Notes: a model not told the origin generated them from the letters alone. A DNA stretch of 64,000 nt from an uncultured Clostridium sp. (GCA_947570695.1 CANOVB010000005.1:1-64000), one strand, 5' to 3'; counted from the first letter of the stretch, positions 52,118 through 61,002 are shown. Translations and numbers: made by a program.

Positions 52118-52170
52118 AATAAGTGGACAACATTTTATCTTTTGAAGATTAAATGTCGTCCACTTTTATT
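52118..52170. terminator. Bidirectional terminator
   Basis: AATAAGTGGAC with ACATTT pairs with AAATGT and GTCCACTT(TT)ATT across a TATCTTTTGAAGAT loop. It lies between the small YtxH-like gene and the minus-strand Cys-rich gene. Confidence 0.85.
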
Positions 52171-52193
52171 AAAAGAAATTATTTTATAATAAT

Positions 52194-52622
52194 TTACTCT
52201 TCACAATCACATTCTTCTTTTTCTTCTTCAAAGTCTTTTTTTGGTTCTGGTCTAAAATCTGGTTCACAGCATAAGTCAACACCTTTTAAGCATTTTCCCT
52301 CATGATTACAAACTTTACAGATTTTTACGTGTTTTACTCTGTTTACCCATATTTCAATAGCATAAGATTTATGAGGACAAAGTGGTCCGAAAACAAATTC
52401 CCCCTCTTTATCTGTGAAAGTATGAGAAACTGGTTTTCTTTCATCTTTACATACTTCAACTAATTTTACAACAGCATCACAAACTGGTTTTCCATAACAA
52501 TCTCTTATAATTCCATAAACAACATTTCTGTTATCTTCTGGTAATCTTAAATCTAAGTCAAATTGTTTTCCTGTTTCTACTACACCGTCAACATCAACTA
52601 TAACTTTTTTATCAAATTCCAT
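52194..52622 (-). CDS. Carboxypeptidase regulatory-like domain protein, Cys-rich
   Basis: 142 aa on the minus strand. The middle, VYGIIRDCYGKPVCDAVVKL (residues 35-54) to HTFTDKEGEFVFGPLCPHK, is a carboxypeptidase-regulatory-like (CNA-B-like) beta sandwich. Nine or more Cys include KICKVCNHEGKC and DLCCEPDF; the C-terminus is acidic and ends ECDCEE. No signal peptide is present. Such Cys-rich beta-sandwich proteins without export signal occur in spore coats and exosporia, which would fit this organism, but that is inference. ATG 52622 follows GAAAGGAAAATAAAAT. Confidence 0.7.
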   Translation of the reverse strand: MEFDKKVIVDVDGVVETGKQFDLDLRLPEDNRNVVYGIIRDCYGKPVCDAVVKLVEVCKDERKPVSHTFTDKEGEFVFGPLCPHKSYAIEIWVNRVKHVKICKVCNHEGKCLKGVDLCCEPDFRPEPKKDFEEEKEECDCEE

Positions 52623-52788
52623 AATTTTATTTTCCTTTCAAATTTATTAGACAAATGTCTATAATAAAGTGTATGAAAGGAAATAGAATTTTGTTAATAT
52701 TTACAAAAATTTAAAATAGGTGTATATTTAAGTTCTAAAATAGTATTAATATTAAATTAATTACAAATAAATATAACAATATTATAGT

Positions 52789-52881
52789 ATGTTGAATAAA
52801 ATAATTGATGAAAATATTAATATAAAGAAAGGGGAAAAGATTATTTTATTAAGTAATCATAAAGTAAGCTATGGAAGTTAA
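52789..52881 (+). CDS. Possible 30-aa upstream reading frame overlapping murL
   Basis: ATG 52789 opens a 30-codon frame (MLNKIIDENINIKKGEKIIL...) whose stop lies 11 bases inside murL. It has no clear ribosome-binding site; a stronger AAAGAAAGGGGAAAAG lies inside it. murL itself has no good site, so reading this frame could couple ribosomes into murL. It may also be chance. Confidence 0.35.
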   Translation: MLNKIIDENINIKKGEKIILLSNHKVSYGS

Positions 52882-54217
52882 TTTTTTAAGAAAAGAATAT
52901 CCCAAATTTATATATAATGATTATAAAATAGGTGAAGATAATGAAAAAATTTATATAGAGTATGATTTTGAAATTGAAAATTTGACCAAATTTAATCCTA
53001 AAATAGAAATTTTAAAAAAGAAATTTAAGTTTAAAAGTATAAATTCAAGTATTGTAGAAAATATTGTTTTTAGTTTAGGAATGGTAGAAGCAATTAGTTA
53101 TTTTAAAGCTACATGTTCTCCACAATTTTTTATAAAATGTGGAAAACTAAATAGTTTTCAAGAGAATTGGTTTAAAAAATTATTTTATTTAGGTCTTGGA
53201 GAGTTTAGATATATTAATAATATTAATATATCTAATGAAAACTGGGTAGAATTTATTTCAGAGGGTAAAGAAATTGATGTAACAGAACAAGCGGAAAATT
53301 TAAACGGAATTTTGATTCCTGTTGGAGGTGGAAAAGATTCTAATGTTACTTTAGATTTATTAAAAGATTATAAAAAAGATTCACTTATTTTTCGTATAGG
53401 TAGTAATAAAGTATCAACTGAATGTGCAAAAGTTGCAGGATTTACTAGTGAGGAAATAGTAGAAGTTAAAAGAACTATAGATAAAAATTTGTTAGAATTA
53501 AATGATAAAGGATTTTTAAATGGGCATACACCATTTTCTGCAATAGTTGCATTTTTAACTTATTTATGCTCATATTTACTTGGAAAAAAATATATAGCAT
53601 TATCAAATGAGGATAGTGCAAATGAATCTAATGTAGAAGGTGAAAATATAAATCATCAATATTCAAAAACTATCGAGTTTGAAAATGATTTTAGAGAATA
53701 TTCAAAGGAAATATTAAAAGCTAATGTAGAATATTTTAGTATGTTAAGACCAATAAGTGAATTACAAATTGCTATGTTATTTTCTAGATTAGAAGAATAT
53801 CATAGTGTATTTAAAAGTTGTAATGTTGGAAGTAAATCAAGTGATTGGAAATGGTGTTGTAGGTGTCCTAAATGTTTATTTGTTTATACAATTTTAAGTC
53901 CATTTTTGTATAAAGAAAAACTTGTGAATATTTTTGGAGAAGATTTATTTGAAAAGAGAGATTTATTAAAAACATTTATTGAACTTTGCGGGTTTGGAGA
54001 AACTAAACCTTTTGAATGTGTTGGAACATATAGAGAGATTAGATTTGCAATATCTGAAACGATAAAAAAATGCGGAGAAAAATTGCCATTTTTATTAAAT
54101 TATTATATAGAAAATTTTAAGCTTACTGAAGAAAAAGAGTTATTATCATATTATAATGAAAATAATAATATACCAAAAGAATTTGAAAATATTTTAAAAA
54201 ATAAATTAGCTATATAG
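52871..54217 (+). CDS. murL: UDP-MurNAc-L-Ala-L-Glu epimerase MurL
   Basis: 448 aa. MurL inverts L-Glu to D-Glu on UDP-MurNAc-L-Ala-L-Glu, using ATP, an alternative to glutamate racemase. It shows the family's ATP-loop LIPVGGGKDSNVTLDLL (residues 148-164), SNEDSANESN (245-254), NHQYSKTIEFE (261-271), FSMLRPISELQIAMLFSR (289-306) and the Cys block WCCRCPKCLFVYTILSPF (328-345), ending with a KPFECVGT segment. These match what is known from Xanthomonas MurL. A murD-type ligase follows 60 bp downstream, the expected MurD2 partner. ATG 52871 has a weak ribosome-binding site. Confidence 0.85.
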   Translation: MEVNFLRKEYPKFIYNDYKIGEDNEKIYIEYDFEIENLTKFNPKIEILKKKFKFKSINSSIVENIVFSLGMVEAISYFKATCSPQFFIKCGKLNSFQENWFKKLFYLGLGEFRYINNINISNENWVEFISEGKEIDVTEQAENLNGILIPVGGGKDSNVTLDLLKDYKKDSLIFRIGSNKVSTECAKVAGFTSEEIVEVKRTIDKNLLELNDKGFLNGHTPFSAIVAFLTYLCSYLLGKKYIALSNEDSANESNVEGENINHQYSKTIEFENDFREYSKEILKANVEYFSMLRPISELQIAMLFSRLEEYHSVFKSCNVGSKSSDWKWCCRCPKCLFVYTILSPFLYKEKLVNIFGEDLFEKRDLLKTFIELCGFGETKPFECVGTYREIRFAISETIKKCGEKLPFLLNYYIENFKLTEEKELLSYYNENNNIPKEFENILKNKLAI

Positions 54218-54277
54218 ATTAAATGATACAAATTGTAAAAATGATAAAAGAGTAAAGTATATTTTAAAGGAGAAAAA

Positions 54278-55639
54278 ATGTTAGAAAAATTATTAGATTA
54301 TTTAGAAAATAAAAAAATAGTAATATTAGGATATGGAATGGAAGGTGAATCTACTTATAAGTTCTTAAGAAAATATTTTCCAGATAAAAAATTATTTATA
54401 GCAGATAAAAAGATAGATTTGCTTGATAATCATTTTGAACTAAATGAAGATGTTAATTTAGAGGTGTCACTTGGAGAAGAATATTTAAACGGAATTAATG
54501 AATTTGATTTAATATTAAAAGCACCAGGAATTTCACTTAAAGATATAGATATTTCTAATTTTGAAAATAAAATTACAAGTCAGCTAGAACTTTGTTTAGA
54601 ATTTATTGACATTTATTCCATTGGAATTACGGGAACAAAAGGAAAAAGCACAACAAGCTCTTTAATGTATAAAATTTTAAAAGATCAAGGAAAAGATGCT
54701 TTTTTACTAGGAAATATTGGTGAGCCAATTTTCAATAATGTTGAAAAGTTTTCTAAAAATAGTATTGCTGTAATTGAAATTTCTTCACATGCATTAGAAT
54801 ATGTGAAAAAGTCAACTAATATAGGAATAATTTTAAATATTTTTGAAGAACATTTAGATCATTATAAATCTTTAGAAAAATATATAGAAGCTAAATTAAA
54901 TTTAGCTAAATTTCAAAGTGAAAATGATTTTTTAATATATAATTTTGATAATGAATTTATAAAAAATTATAAATTTAAATATAAAAAAAATGATTATGCA
55001 ATTTCTCTTAAATGTAGACCAGATACGAAAAATGTAGTATGTTTAGAAGGAAATTTCATATATTGTAATAATAAGAAAATTTTTGATATTAATACTCATA
55101 TGAATTTAAAAGGCATGCATAATATTAATAATATTATGTTTTTAATAGCAGTTTGCGATATTTTGAATTTAAATATTGATACTGCATTAAAAACAATAAA
55201 AGAGTTTAAACCATTAGAACATAGAATGGAATTTGTTGCAACAGTAGACCAAGTAGATTTTTATAATGATTCTATTGCAACAATACCAGAATCTACAATC
55301 AATGCAATAAATTCAATTCCAAATGTAAATACATTAATTGTTGGTGGAAAGGACAGAGGAGTTAATCTTGAAGGATTAATAAAATTTTTAAATAATAGTG
55401 ATATTGAGAATATTATATGTCTTCCTAAAACAGGAGAATTTATAAAAAAGGGACTAGAAAATTCAAATAAAAATGTACAATTTACAGAAAAATTAGATGA
55501 AGCAGTAAGTGTGGCTAAAAAGATCACAAAAAAAGGAACAGCTTGCTTGCTTTCTCCAGCAGCTTCAAGCTATGGATATTTTAAAAATTTTGAAGAAAGA
55601 GGTAGACTATTTAAGAAATATGTAATATCTAATAATTAG
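54278..55639 (+). CDS. murD: Mur ligase, MurD type (probable MurD2, L-Glu adding)
   Basis: 453 aa. An N-terminal Rossmann domain (KIVILGYGMEGESTY, residues 13-27), the ATP site ITGTKGKSTTSSL (117-129), the central IEISSHALEYVKKS and NIFEEHLDHYKS, and a C-terminal ligase domain (LEHRMEFVATV, YNDSIATIPEST) identify a MurD. Classical MurD adds D-Glu; next to MurL it is expected to be the MurD2 form that adds L-Glu, to be epimerised afterwards. That specificity is inferred from the neighbour. ATG 54278 follows AAAGGAGAAAAA. Confidence 0.9.
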   Translation: MLEKLLDYLENKKIVILGYGMEGESTYKFLRKYFPDKKLFIADKKIDLLDNHFELNEDVNLEVSLGEEYLNGINEFDLILKAPGISLKDIDISNFENKITSQLELCLEFIDIYSIGITGTKGKSTTSSLMYKILKDQGKDAFLLGNIGEPIFNNVEKFSKNSIAVIEISSHALEYVKKSTNIGIILNIFEEHLDHYKSLEKYIEAKLNLAKFQSENDFLIYNFDNEFIKNYKFKYKKNDYAISLKCRPDTKNVVCLEGNFIYCNNKKIFDINTHMNLKGMHNINNIMFLIAVCDILNLNIDTALKTIKEFKPLEHRMEFVATVDQVDFYNDSIATIPESTINAINSIPNVNTLIVGGKDRGVNLEGLIKFLNNSDIENIICLPKTGEFIKKGLENSNKNVQFTEKLDEAVSVAKKITKKGTACLLSPAASSYGYFKNFEERGRLFKKYVISNN

Positions 55640-55807
55640 TGTATTAAATAAAAATAGTAAAATAATATAGTTAAGAACATACTTATTAACATAAACAAAA
55701 TTAAGTTGCAAATAATGAGTTTACAAATAAGTACTACGGAAACAGGATAAAAATGATATAAATATTTGGAAAAATAGTAAAAATATTAAAAAATATCCAA
55801 TTTTATG

Positions 55808-55836
55808 TAGACAAAAAAATAAAAATGTGGTATACT
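55808..55836 (+). promoter_or_regulatory. Promoter of the SSB-like gene
   Basis: TAGACA (55808-55813), 17-base spacer ending TGTGG, TATACT (55831-55836). About 55-75 bases farther upstream is ATAAAAATGATATAAATATT (55749-55768), almost the same as a sequence before the glycan cluster promoter. Confidence 0.65.
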
Positions 55837-55919
55837 ATAAGTGTTTTAGGGTAAAAAACAGAAAAAAGATAAAACATTATATTGAAATACAGTAGATAAA
55901 TTTTAAGGAGGAACGAGAA

Positions 55920-56603
55920 TTGAATACAAATTATTCAGAAAATAATCACTTAGTATTAGTAGGAAAAGTAGTAAGTGATAAAAGTTACAGTCATGAAATT
56001 TACGGAGAAAAATTTTATGTTTTTAATTTAGAAGTTGTTAGATTAAGTTCAACTGTTGATATCATTCCAATAACAGTTTCTGAAAGATTACTAACTGATT
56101 TAGATTTAAAAATAGGAAAAAAAGTTAAAGTTGAAGGACAATTTAGATCTTATAACAATTATGAGAATGAAAGAAACAGATTAATTTTAACTGTTTTTGC
56201 TAAAGAAATCATAGAAGCTGAGGAAGTTTCTGAAGAGAAAGAAAAAGAAGAATTAACAAATGAGGTTATTTTAGTAGGTTATATATGTAAAAAACCTATA
56301 TACAGACAAACGCCATTTGGAAGAGAAATTGCAGATGTATTATTAGCAGTAAATAGAGCGTATAACAAATCAGATTACATACCAAGTATAGCTTGGGGAA
56401 GAAATGCAAGATTCTGCCAAAATATGGAGGTTGGAACTGAAGTAAAAATAACTGGTAGAGTTCAATCAAGAAATTATGAGAAAAAATTTGAAGATGGAAC
56501 TGTAGAAACAAGAGTTGCTTATGAAGTTTCAATAGCAAGTATGGAAATTGCAAATAATGAAGATGAAACTGAAGAAGAGCAAGCTCAAGAAGAGGTTGTT
56601 TAA
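55920..56603 (+). CDS. Single-stranded DNA-binding-like protein with two OB folds
   Basis: 227 aa. Two OB-fold units: residues 9-95 (HLVLVGKVVSDKSYSHEIYG, VEGQFRSYNNY) and about 112-212 (EVILVGYICKKPIYRQTPFG, IPSIAWGRNARFCQNMEVG, ITGRVQSRNYEKKFEDG). The second is close to SSB and PriB; the first is diverged. The C-terminus is acidic (EDETEEEQAQEEVV) but lacks the DDIPF partner-binding tip of SSB, so it is probably not the main SSB. Start TTG 55920 follows TAAGGAGGAACGAGAA. It stands alone between two terminated units. Confidence 0.82.
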   Translation: MNTNYSENNHLVLVGKVVSDKSYSHEIYGEKFYVFNLEVVRLSSTVDIIPITVSERLLTDLDLKIGKKVKVEGQFRSYNNYENERNRLILTVFAKEIIEAEEVSEEKEKEELTNEVILVGYICKKPIYRQTPFGREIADVLLAVNRAYNKSDYIPSIAWGRNARFCQNMEVGTEVKITGRVQSRNYEKKFEDGTVETRVAYEVSIASMEIANNEDETEEEQAQEEVV

Positions 56604-56649
56604 TAAATTTTAGTATATAAATTAATTTATATAGATTTTAGCAAATTAT

Positions 56650-56697
56650 AAACGTTCATGTGCTAACAAAGGTTGGTATATGGACGTTTAATTTTTA
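56650..56697 (+). terminator. Terminator after the SSB-like gene
   Basis: AAACGTTCATGTGC (56650-56663) pairs with GTATATGGACGTTT (56676-56689) using wobble pairs, followed by AATTTTTA. A second, weaker hairpin (ACTCTG/CAGAGT, near 56709-56745) with a T-run follows. Confidence 0.75.
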
Positions 56698-56816
56698 TGT
56701 AATAGATGTACTCTGTACTTTTTATAAAACGTTCTGCAGAGTTTTTACTTTTTATTACATAATACTCTAATGAAGGTTTATTTAATGTTGTAAATACAAA
56801 TAAGCAAGATACAAGG

Positions 56817-56845
56817 TTGACATAAAAATGAAAGCAATGTATAAT
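56817..56845 (+). promoter_or_regulatory. Consensus promoter of the GC-rich lipoprotein gene
   Basis: TTGACA (56817-56822), 17-base spacer, TATAAT (56840-56845): a perfect match to the sigma-A consensus in both boxes. Confidence 0.88.
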
Positions 56846-56887
56846 AGAAATGTAGGTTTAATCTTAAATAAAAGTTTGGAGGTAAAC

Positions 56888-57628
56888 ATGAAACAGAAAC
56901 AAGAGCGGACTGTAAGCCCTCGCAGAATTGCAGCAGTACTGACTGTGGTAACATATCTGTTGATATTGCTGACTGGCTGCGGAGGACCCAGCAATGAGGA
57001 AAAACTCACGGACCAGGTAAACCAACTTGTTGAGCAGACCAATAGCCAGAGCGAGACCATTGCAGAGCGAGACAAAACAATTACTGAACTGCAAGAGCAA
57101 ATCAAAACTCATAAAGAAACCATTTCCAACCTTGAAGAAAAAAAGGAGGATCAGGAAAAAGTCCTTGAGGATTTAAATATAAAGGTGAAAAACCTTGAGG
57201 ACGAAAACAAACAACTGTCTCAGCTACTCCAGTCTATCAGCGAAATTCCCGAAAGATACAAGGAGGTGTTTGTAAAAACATCTGAGTTGCAGTTTGTAGC
57301 AACACTGTTTAACACGGACATCCGTGCCCTTAAGATTGACATTAAGAACAACAAAGTTACCGACATGCGCACCGATACAGAATTGGAACTGAAGGGGATT
57401 CATAACAATATACAAAGCAGTTATGGATATGAATTCACGATGGAAGAGTTCTTGAGCGGTGAGACAGGCATTGAAATTAATGGAAAATACTACTCTGTAG
57501 TTGGTATACCAACTATGCTGGAGGGAAAGGCAATGGATGGTAAAGTAAGCCTGTATGATATCTGCCAAACCCTTGTTGTTCTCAGAGCAGAGAAAGATGG
57601 GCAATTTTTCTACAGCACGCAATACTAA
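56888..57628 (+). CDS. Lipoprotein with coiled coil, in a GC-rich island
   Basis: 246 aa. Basic N-terminus, hydrophobic stretch AAVLTVVTYLLILLTGCGG with a lipobox Cys at about residue 31 (LLTGC), then a long coiled coil (about residues 40-110, with NLEEKKEDQEKVLEDLN) and a C-terminal globular domain (FVATLFNTDIRALKIDIKN, SLYDICQTLVVLRAEKDG). Function unknown; a surface lipoprotein. Line 56941-57000 has 30 G or C of 60 (50%), unlike its neighbours, and the gene has its own consensus promoter and strong terminator, so it looks transferred. ATG 56888 follows TTTGGAGGTAAAC; an in-frame ATG 20 codons upstream lies in the promoter. Confidence 0.78.
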   Translation: MKQKQERTVSPRRIAAVLTVVTYLLILLTGCGGPSNEEKLTDQVNQLVEQTNSQSETIAERDKTITELQEQIKTHKETISNLEEKKEDQEKVLEDLNIKVKNLEDENKQLSQLLQSISEIPERYKEVFVKTSELQFVATLFNTDIRALKIDIKNNKVTDMRTDTELELKGIHNNIQSSYGYEFTMEEFLSGETGIEINGKYYSVVGIPTMLEGKAMDGKVSLYDICQTLVVLRAEKDGQFFYSTQY

Positions 57629-57678
57629 AACTGTATCATAAACCAACAAGAAAGAGTCCCTTAATAGGAACATTAAGT

Positions 57679-57727
57679 CCCCAGCCACTTTAGAATGAGA
57701 TATATCTAAAGTGGCTGGGGCGTTTTT
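57679..57727 (+). terminator. Strong GC-rich terminator of the lipoprotein gene
   Basis: CCCCAGCCACTTTAG (57679-57693) is exactly complementary to CTAAAGTGGCTGGGG (57706-57720), followed by CGTTTTTAG. Confidence 0.95.
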
Positions 57728-57940
57728 AGGCAAATTGTTTGAAAGAGTCTATTTTACATATGAAGCCCAAAAAGTGAACTTTTAAAAAGCAAATTAAATG
57801 AATAGACTCAAAAATATTTAAATTAGTGAAGAATAAAAGTATTGACAAACAATAAAAATTGTCAACATTTTTTATTTAAACTATATATTTTTTTTTTTTT
57901 ATTTGATATAATTTAGTATATTTATATTCAAGGAGTGTTC
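57728..57940 (+). promoter_or_regulatory. Leader region of the membrane protein gene
   Basis: TTGACAA...TTGTCAA (57843-57865) is a small inverted repeat followed by T-residues. A promoter candidate is TTGTCA (57859-57864), 17-base spacer, TATATA (57882-57887). A run of about 13 T follows near 57888. No gene is seen in the rest. Confidence 0.5.
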
Positions 57941-59749
57941 ATGAAAGAAGAGAAAGTTGAAAAAATAGATATAGATAAAAAAGATTGTAAAAATCAAGAA
58001 TTGACTGAAGAGGCTGCTAATAAAAGTGAAAATATTAATTTAGAAGAAAATGCAAATAAAGAAATTGATAAAAAAATGATTAAAATTAACAAAATAAAAG
58101 AAATAGCTTTTCATATTATTGCATGTTTGTGTATAGCTATGTTTTGTGCAGCAATATCGCCAAAAACTTTGCAAAATGATACTTATTATACAGTAAGAAT
58201 AGGTGAGTATATATATAATACTGGAGTTTCTGATTTAACAACAGATTTATATTCATGGCATAATTTACCATATACATATCCGCATTGGCTTTATGACTTA
58301 AGTATGTTTTTAGTATTTAATTCATTTGGACAAGCTGGAATATATGCTTCAACAATGATATTATCTGCTGTTTTAGGAATATCAATATATAGTTTAAGTA
58401 ATAAAAAGTCGAAAAATAAAGTTGTTTCTTTTGTTATTGCAATAGCTTCTATTTATTTAATGAAAGATTTTATTGCTGCTAGGGCACAACTTGTTACATT
58501 TATTTTATTTGTTTGGACAGTTGAATTTATAGAAAGATTTTTAGAAACAAAAAAAATTAAGTATGCAATAATGCTAATAATTTTACCATTATTAATTGCT
58601 AATTTGCATTGTGCTGTATTTCCATTTTATTTTGTACTATTTTTACCATATATAGCGGAATATCTACTTATAGTAATAGAAGATAAAGATTTAGATTTAA
58701 GATTATATTCATTAATAGTTAAAATAAAAAGAAAATTAGTTAGAAAAGAAGATAAAAAAGAAAAATGTAGCAATAAAATAGAAAAAATTAAATTTACTAT
58801 ATCAGAAAGAATTAGAAAAAGAAAGATCTTAAGGGAAAATCCTTATAAAATTAAAGCAAAGAAAAATCATACAGTATTACTTCTTATTGCTGTTATGGCA
58901 TTAGCAGTACTTACAGGTTTTTTGAATCCTGCAGGGGACGGAGCATTTACTTATTTATATAAAACAATGCAAGGAAATACTACTCAATCAATAAATGAAC
59001 ATTTACCACTTACATTAATTGAAAACACTGAATTTGCTACAACATTAGTAATATTTTTATTAGTATTAATATTTACAGATACAAAAATAAGACTTGCAGA
59101 TTTATTTATGTTTGCAGGTATAACATATTTATCTTTTAAATCAAGAAGGCAAGTATCTATGTTTGCAATATTTTGTGGACCAATACTAGCTACTTTAATT
59201 GCACAAATGATAGAAAAATATGATAAAGAAACTTTTAAGAAAATAGAGAATTTTATAGCTAATTGGTTTGGTGGAACAGTAGTTATATGTTTGTTTATAT
59301 TATTTTCTATAAATATTTTAAAACCAAATTTAAGAAGTGATTATATAGATGAATCAACTTATCCTGTTGCAGCTTCAGATTGGATACTTAGCAACTTGGA
59401 TGTAAAAAATATGAAATTATATAATGAATATAATTACGGAAGTTATTTACTTTTTAGAGGAATACCCGTATTTATTGATTCAAGATGTGATTTATATTCA
59501 CCAGAATTTAATGAGGATAAGGAAAATGGAATAGAAGGTAGAGATATTTTTTCAGATGCATTAAATATTGCAGGAATTGCAGTTGATTATGAAAGTAAAT
59601 TTAATGAATATGGAGTGACTCATATTATATTATATGAAAATTCAAAACTTGCAATGCTTTTAGAAGAGGACCCAGGATATAATTTAATTTATTTTGAAGG
59701 TAATTTTAAAATTTTCGAAAGATTAAAGGAGACTTCTGCCAAAGGATAA
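57941..59749 (+). CDS. Multi-pass membrane protein, GT-C glycosyltransferase-like
   Basis: 602 aa. A hydrophilic acidic N-terminus of about 45 residues precedes about ten helices. The first outside loop, NDTYYTVRIGEYIYNTGV then DLYSWHNLPYTYPHWLYDLS, has the D...SW...PHWL pattern of GT-C-like proteins with polyprenyl-sugar donors, and the C-terminal soluble part MKLYNEYNYGSYLLFRGI, PVFIDSRCDLYSPEF is typical of the same uncharacterised family. A charged loop (KRKLVRKEDKKEK) splits the helices. ATG 57941 follows AAGGAGTGTTC. It precedes lspA by 25 bp, so it is probably in that operon. Confidence 0.65.
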   Translation: MKEEKVEKIDIDKKDCKNQELTEEAANKSENINLEENANKEIDKKMIKINKIKEIAFHIIACLCIAMFCAAISPKTLQNDTYYTVRIGEYIYNTGVSDLTTDLYSWHNLPYTYPHWLYDLSMFLVFNSFGQAGIYASTMILSAVLGISIYSLSNKKSKNKVVSFVIAIASIYLMKDFIAARAQLVTFILFVWTVEFIERFLETKKIKYAIMLIILPLLIANLHCAVFPFYFVLFLPYIAEYLLIVIEDKDLDLRLYSLIVKIKRKLVRKEDKKEKCSNKIEKIKFTISERIRKRKILRENPYKIKAKKNHTVLLLIAVMALAVLTGFLNPAGDGAFTYLYKTMQGNTTQSINEHLPLTLIENTEFATTLVIFLLVLIFTDTKIRLADLFMFAGITYLSFKSRRQVSMFAIFCGPILATLIAQMIEKYDKETFKKIENFIANWFGGTVVICLFILFSINILKPNLRSDYIDESTYPVAASDWILSNLDVKNMKLYNEYNYGSYLLFRGIPVFIDSRCDLYSPEFNEDKENGIEGRDIFSDALNIAGIAVDYESKFNEYGVTHIILYENSKLAMLLEEDPGYNLIYFEGNFKIFERLKETSAKG

Positions 59750-59774
59750 AATTACAATTAATGGAGGTAGAAAT

Positions 59775-60221
59775 TTGAAAAATAAAGTAATTAGAGTGCT
59801 AGTTATAATAGTAACTATATTAATTGTAGTTGATCAAATAAGTAAAATTTTAGTTACAAGTTTAGTTAAAGATTTTGCAGGAAATGATTTTTTTAGATTA
59901 GAAGTAACTAGAAATACTGGTATGGCATTAGGGTTTAATGAAGGAAATATAAGAAATATATTTTTAAGCTTTTTTGTTTTAGCAATAGTTATAAATTTTA
60001 TAAAAAATCAATTAGAAAGAATTGATAAAAGAACAACAGTAGCATTATCACTAATATTAGGTGGAGGAATTAGTAATTTAATTGATAGATTTTTTAGAGG
60101 TGGAATACTTGATTTTATAAAAATATATAAATTTCCAATTTTTAATATTGCTGATATATGTGTTGTAGTTGGTTGGATACTATTAGTAATATTTTTAATA
60201 GATTTTTCAAAAAAGAAATAG
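59775..60221 (+). CDS. lspA: Lipoprotein signal peptidase (SPase II)
   Basis: 148 aa with four helices. LIVVDQISKILV (residues 16-28), EVTRNTGMALG (43-53), GGGISNLIDRFFRGGILDFI (96-115) and IFNIADICVVVG (122-133) carry the conserved residues; the catalytic pair would be Asp113 and Asp127. It cleaves signal peptides of lipoproteins in the membrane. Start TTG 59775 behind ATGGAGGTAGAAA. It stands in a run of co-directional genes with a glycosyltransferase and rluD. Confidence 0.97.
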   Translation: MKNKVIRVLVIIVTILIVVDQISKILVTSLVKDFAGNDFFRLEVTRNTGMALGFNEGNIRNIFLSFFVLAIVINFIKNQLERIDKRTTVALSLILGGGISNLIDRFFRGGILDFIKIYKFPIFNIADICVVVGWILLVIFLIDFSKKK

Positions 60222-60233
60222 GAGAGGAAAACT

Positions 60234-60989
60234 TTGCGAGATACAGTTAGAATATTAGGTATTGATATAGATAATATAGATGTTGAAGAAGCTGGGCAAA
60301 TAACAAAAAAACTAGTAAATGAAAGTAGCAAGAGTTGTAAAATTGTAGTTGCCCCAAATACAGAATTTATAATGATGGCACAAAAAGATGAGGAATTTTA
60401 TAGAATTTTACAAAATGCAGAATTATCAACACCAGATAGTGTTGGAGTAATGCTTGGCGGTAAAATGCAAAAAAAATCTTTTAAACAGCGAATTCCTGGA
60501 CAAGCTTATTTTAGAAAAGTTTTGGAAGTTGGAGAAAAAGAAAAATGGACTTTTTATTTACTTGGTGGAAAAGATGATGTAGCAGAGCTTACAGCTAAGC
60601 ATGTTAAAACAATTTATCCAAATGTGAATATAGTAGGATATCATGAAGGTTTTTTTGAAAAAGATAGTGAGGAAGACGTTATAAAGGAAATAAATGAACT
60701 TGAGCCAAACGTATTATTTGTAGCTATGGGAGCACCACTTCAGGAAAAATGGATAGCTAAGCATAAAAATGAATTAAAAGTGGATATAGCAGCGGGTCAA
60801 GGAGGAACTTTTGATTATGAATCAGGAAAAATAAAAAGAGCACCTAAAATTGTTCAAAAACTGTGTATAGAATGGTTATGGAGATTAGTTCTTCAACCAT
60901 CAAGAATTTTTAGAATGATTGTGCTTCCAATTTACTTAATAAAGATTACATTTTCAAAAGATATAACAAAAGGAAAATTTGATAAATAA
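60234..60989 (+). CDS. WecG/TagA/CpsF family glycosyltransferase
   Basis: 251 aa, GT26 family. VVAPNTEFIMMAQKDEEF, STPDSVGVMLGGK with the likely catalytic Asp, and VLFVAMGAPLQEKWIAKHKN then GQGGTFDYESGKIKRAPKI are signatures. The family adds a sugar such as ManNAc to an undecaprenyl-linked primer (TagA in teichoic acid linkage units). The C-terminal segment (LYIEWLWRLVLQPSR-type) helps bind the membrane. Start TTG 60234 follows AGGAGAGGAAAACT, 12 bases after lspA. Confidence 0.92.
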   Translation: MRDTVRILGIDIDNIDVEEAGQITKKLVNESSKSCKIVVAPNTEFIMMAQKDEEFYRILQNAELSTPDSVGVMLGGKMQKKSFKQRIPGQAYFRKVLEVGEKEKWTFYLLGGKDDVAELTAKHVKTIYPNVNIVGYHEGFFEKDSEEDVIKEINELEPNVLFVAMGAPLQEKWIAKHKNELKVDIAAGQGGTFDYESGKIKRAPKIVQKLCIEWLWRLVLQPSRIFRMIVLPIYLIKITFSKDITKGKFDK

Positions 60990-61002
60990 TAGGAGAAAAA
61001 TT

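Noticed and set aside
57224..57733. Minus-strand 169-codon frame over the lipoprotein gene
   Set aside because: It starts inside the terminator stem and lacks a ribosome-binding site; the plus strand shows a lipobox and coiled coil.
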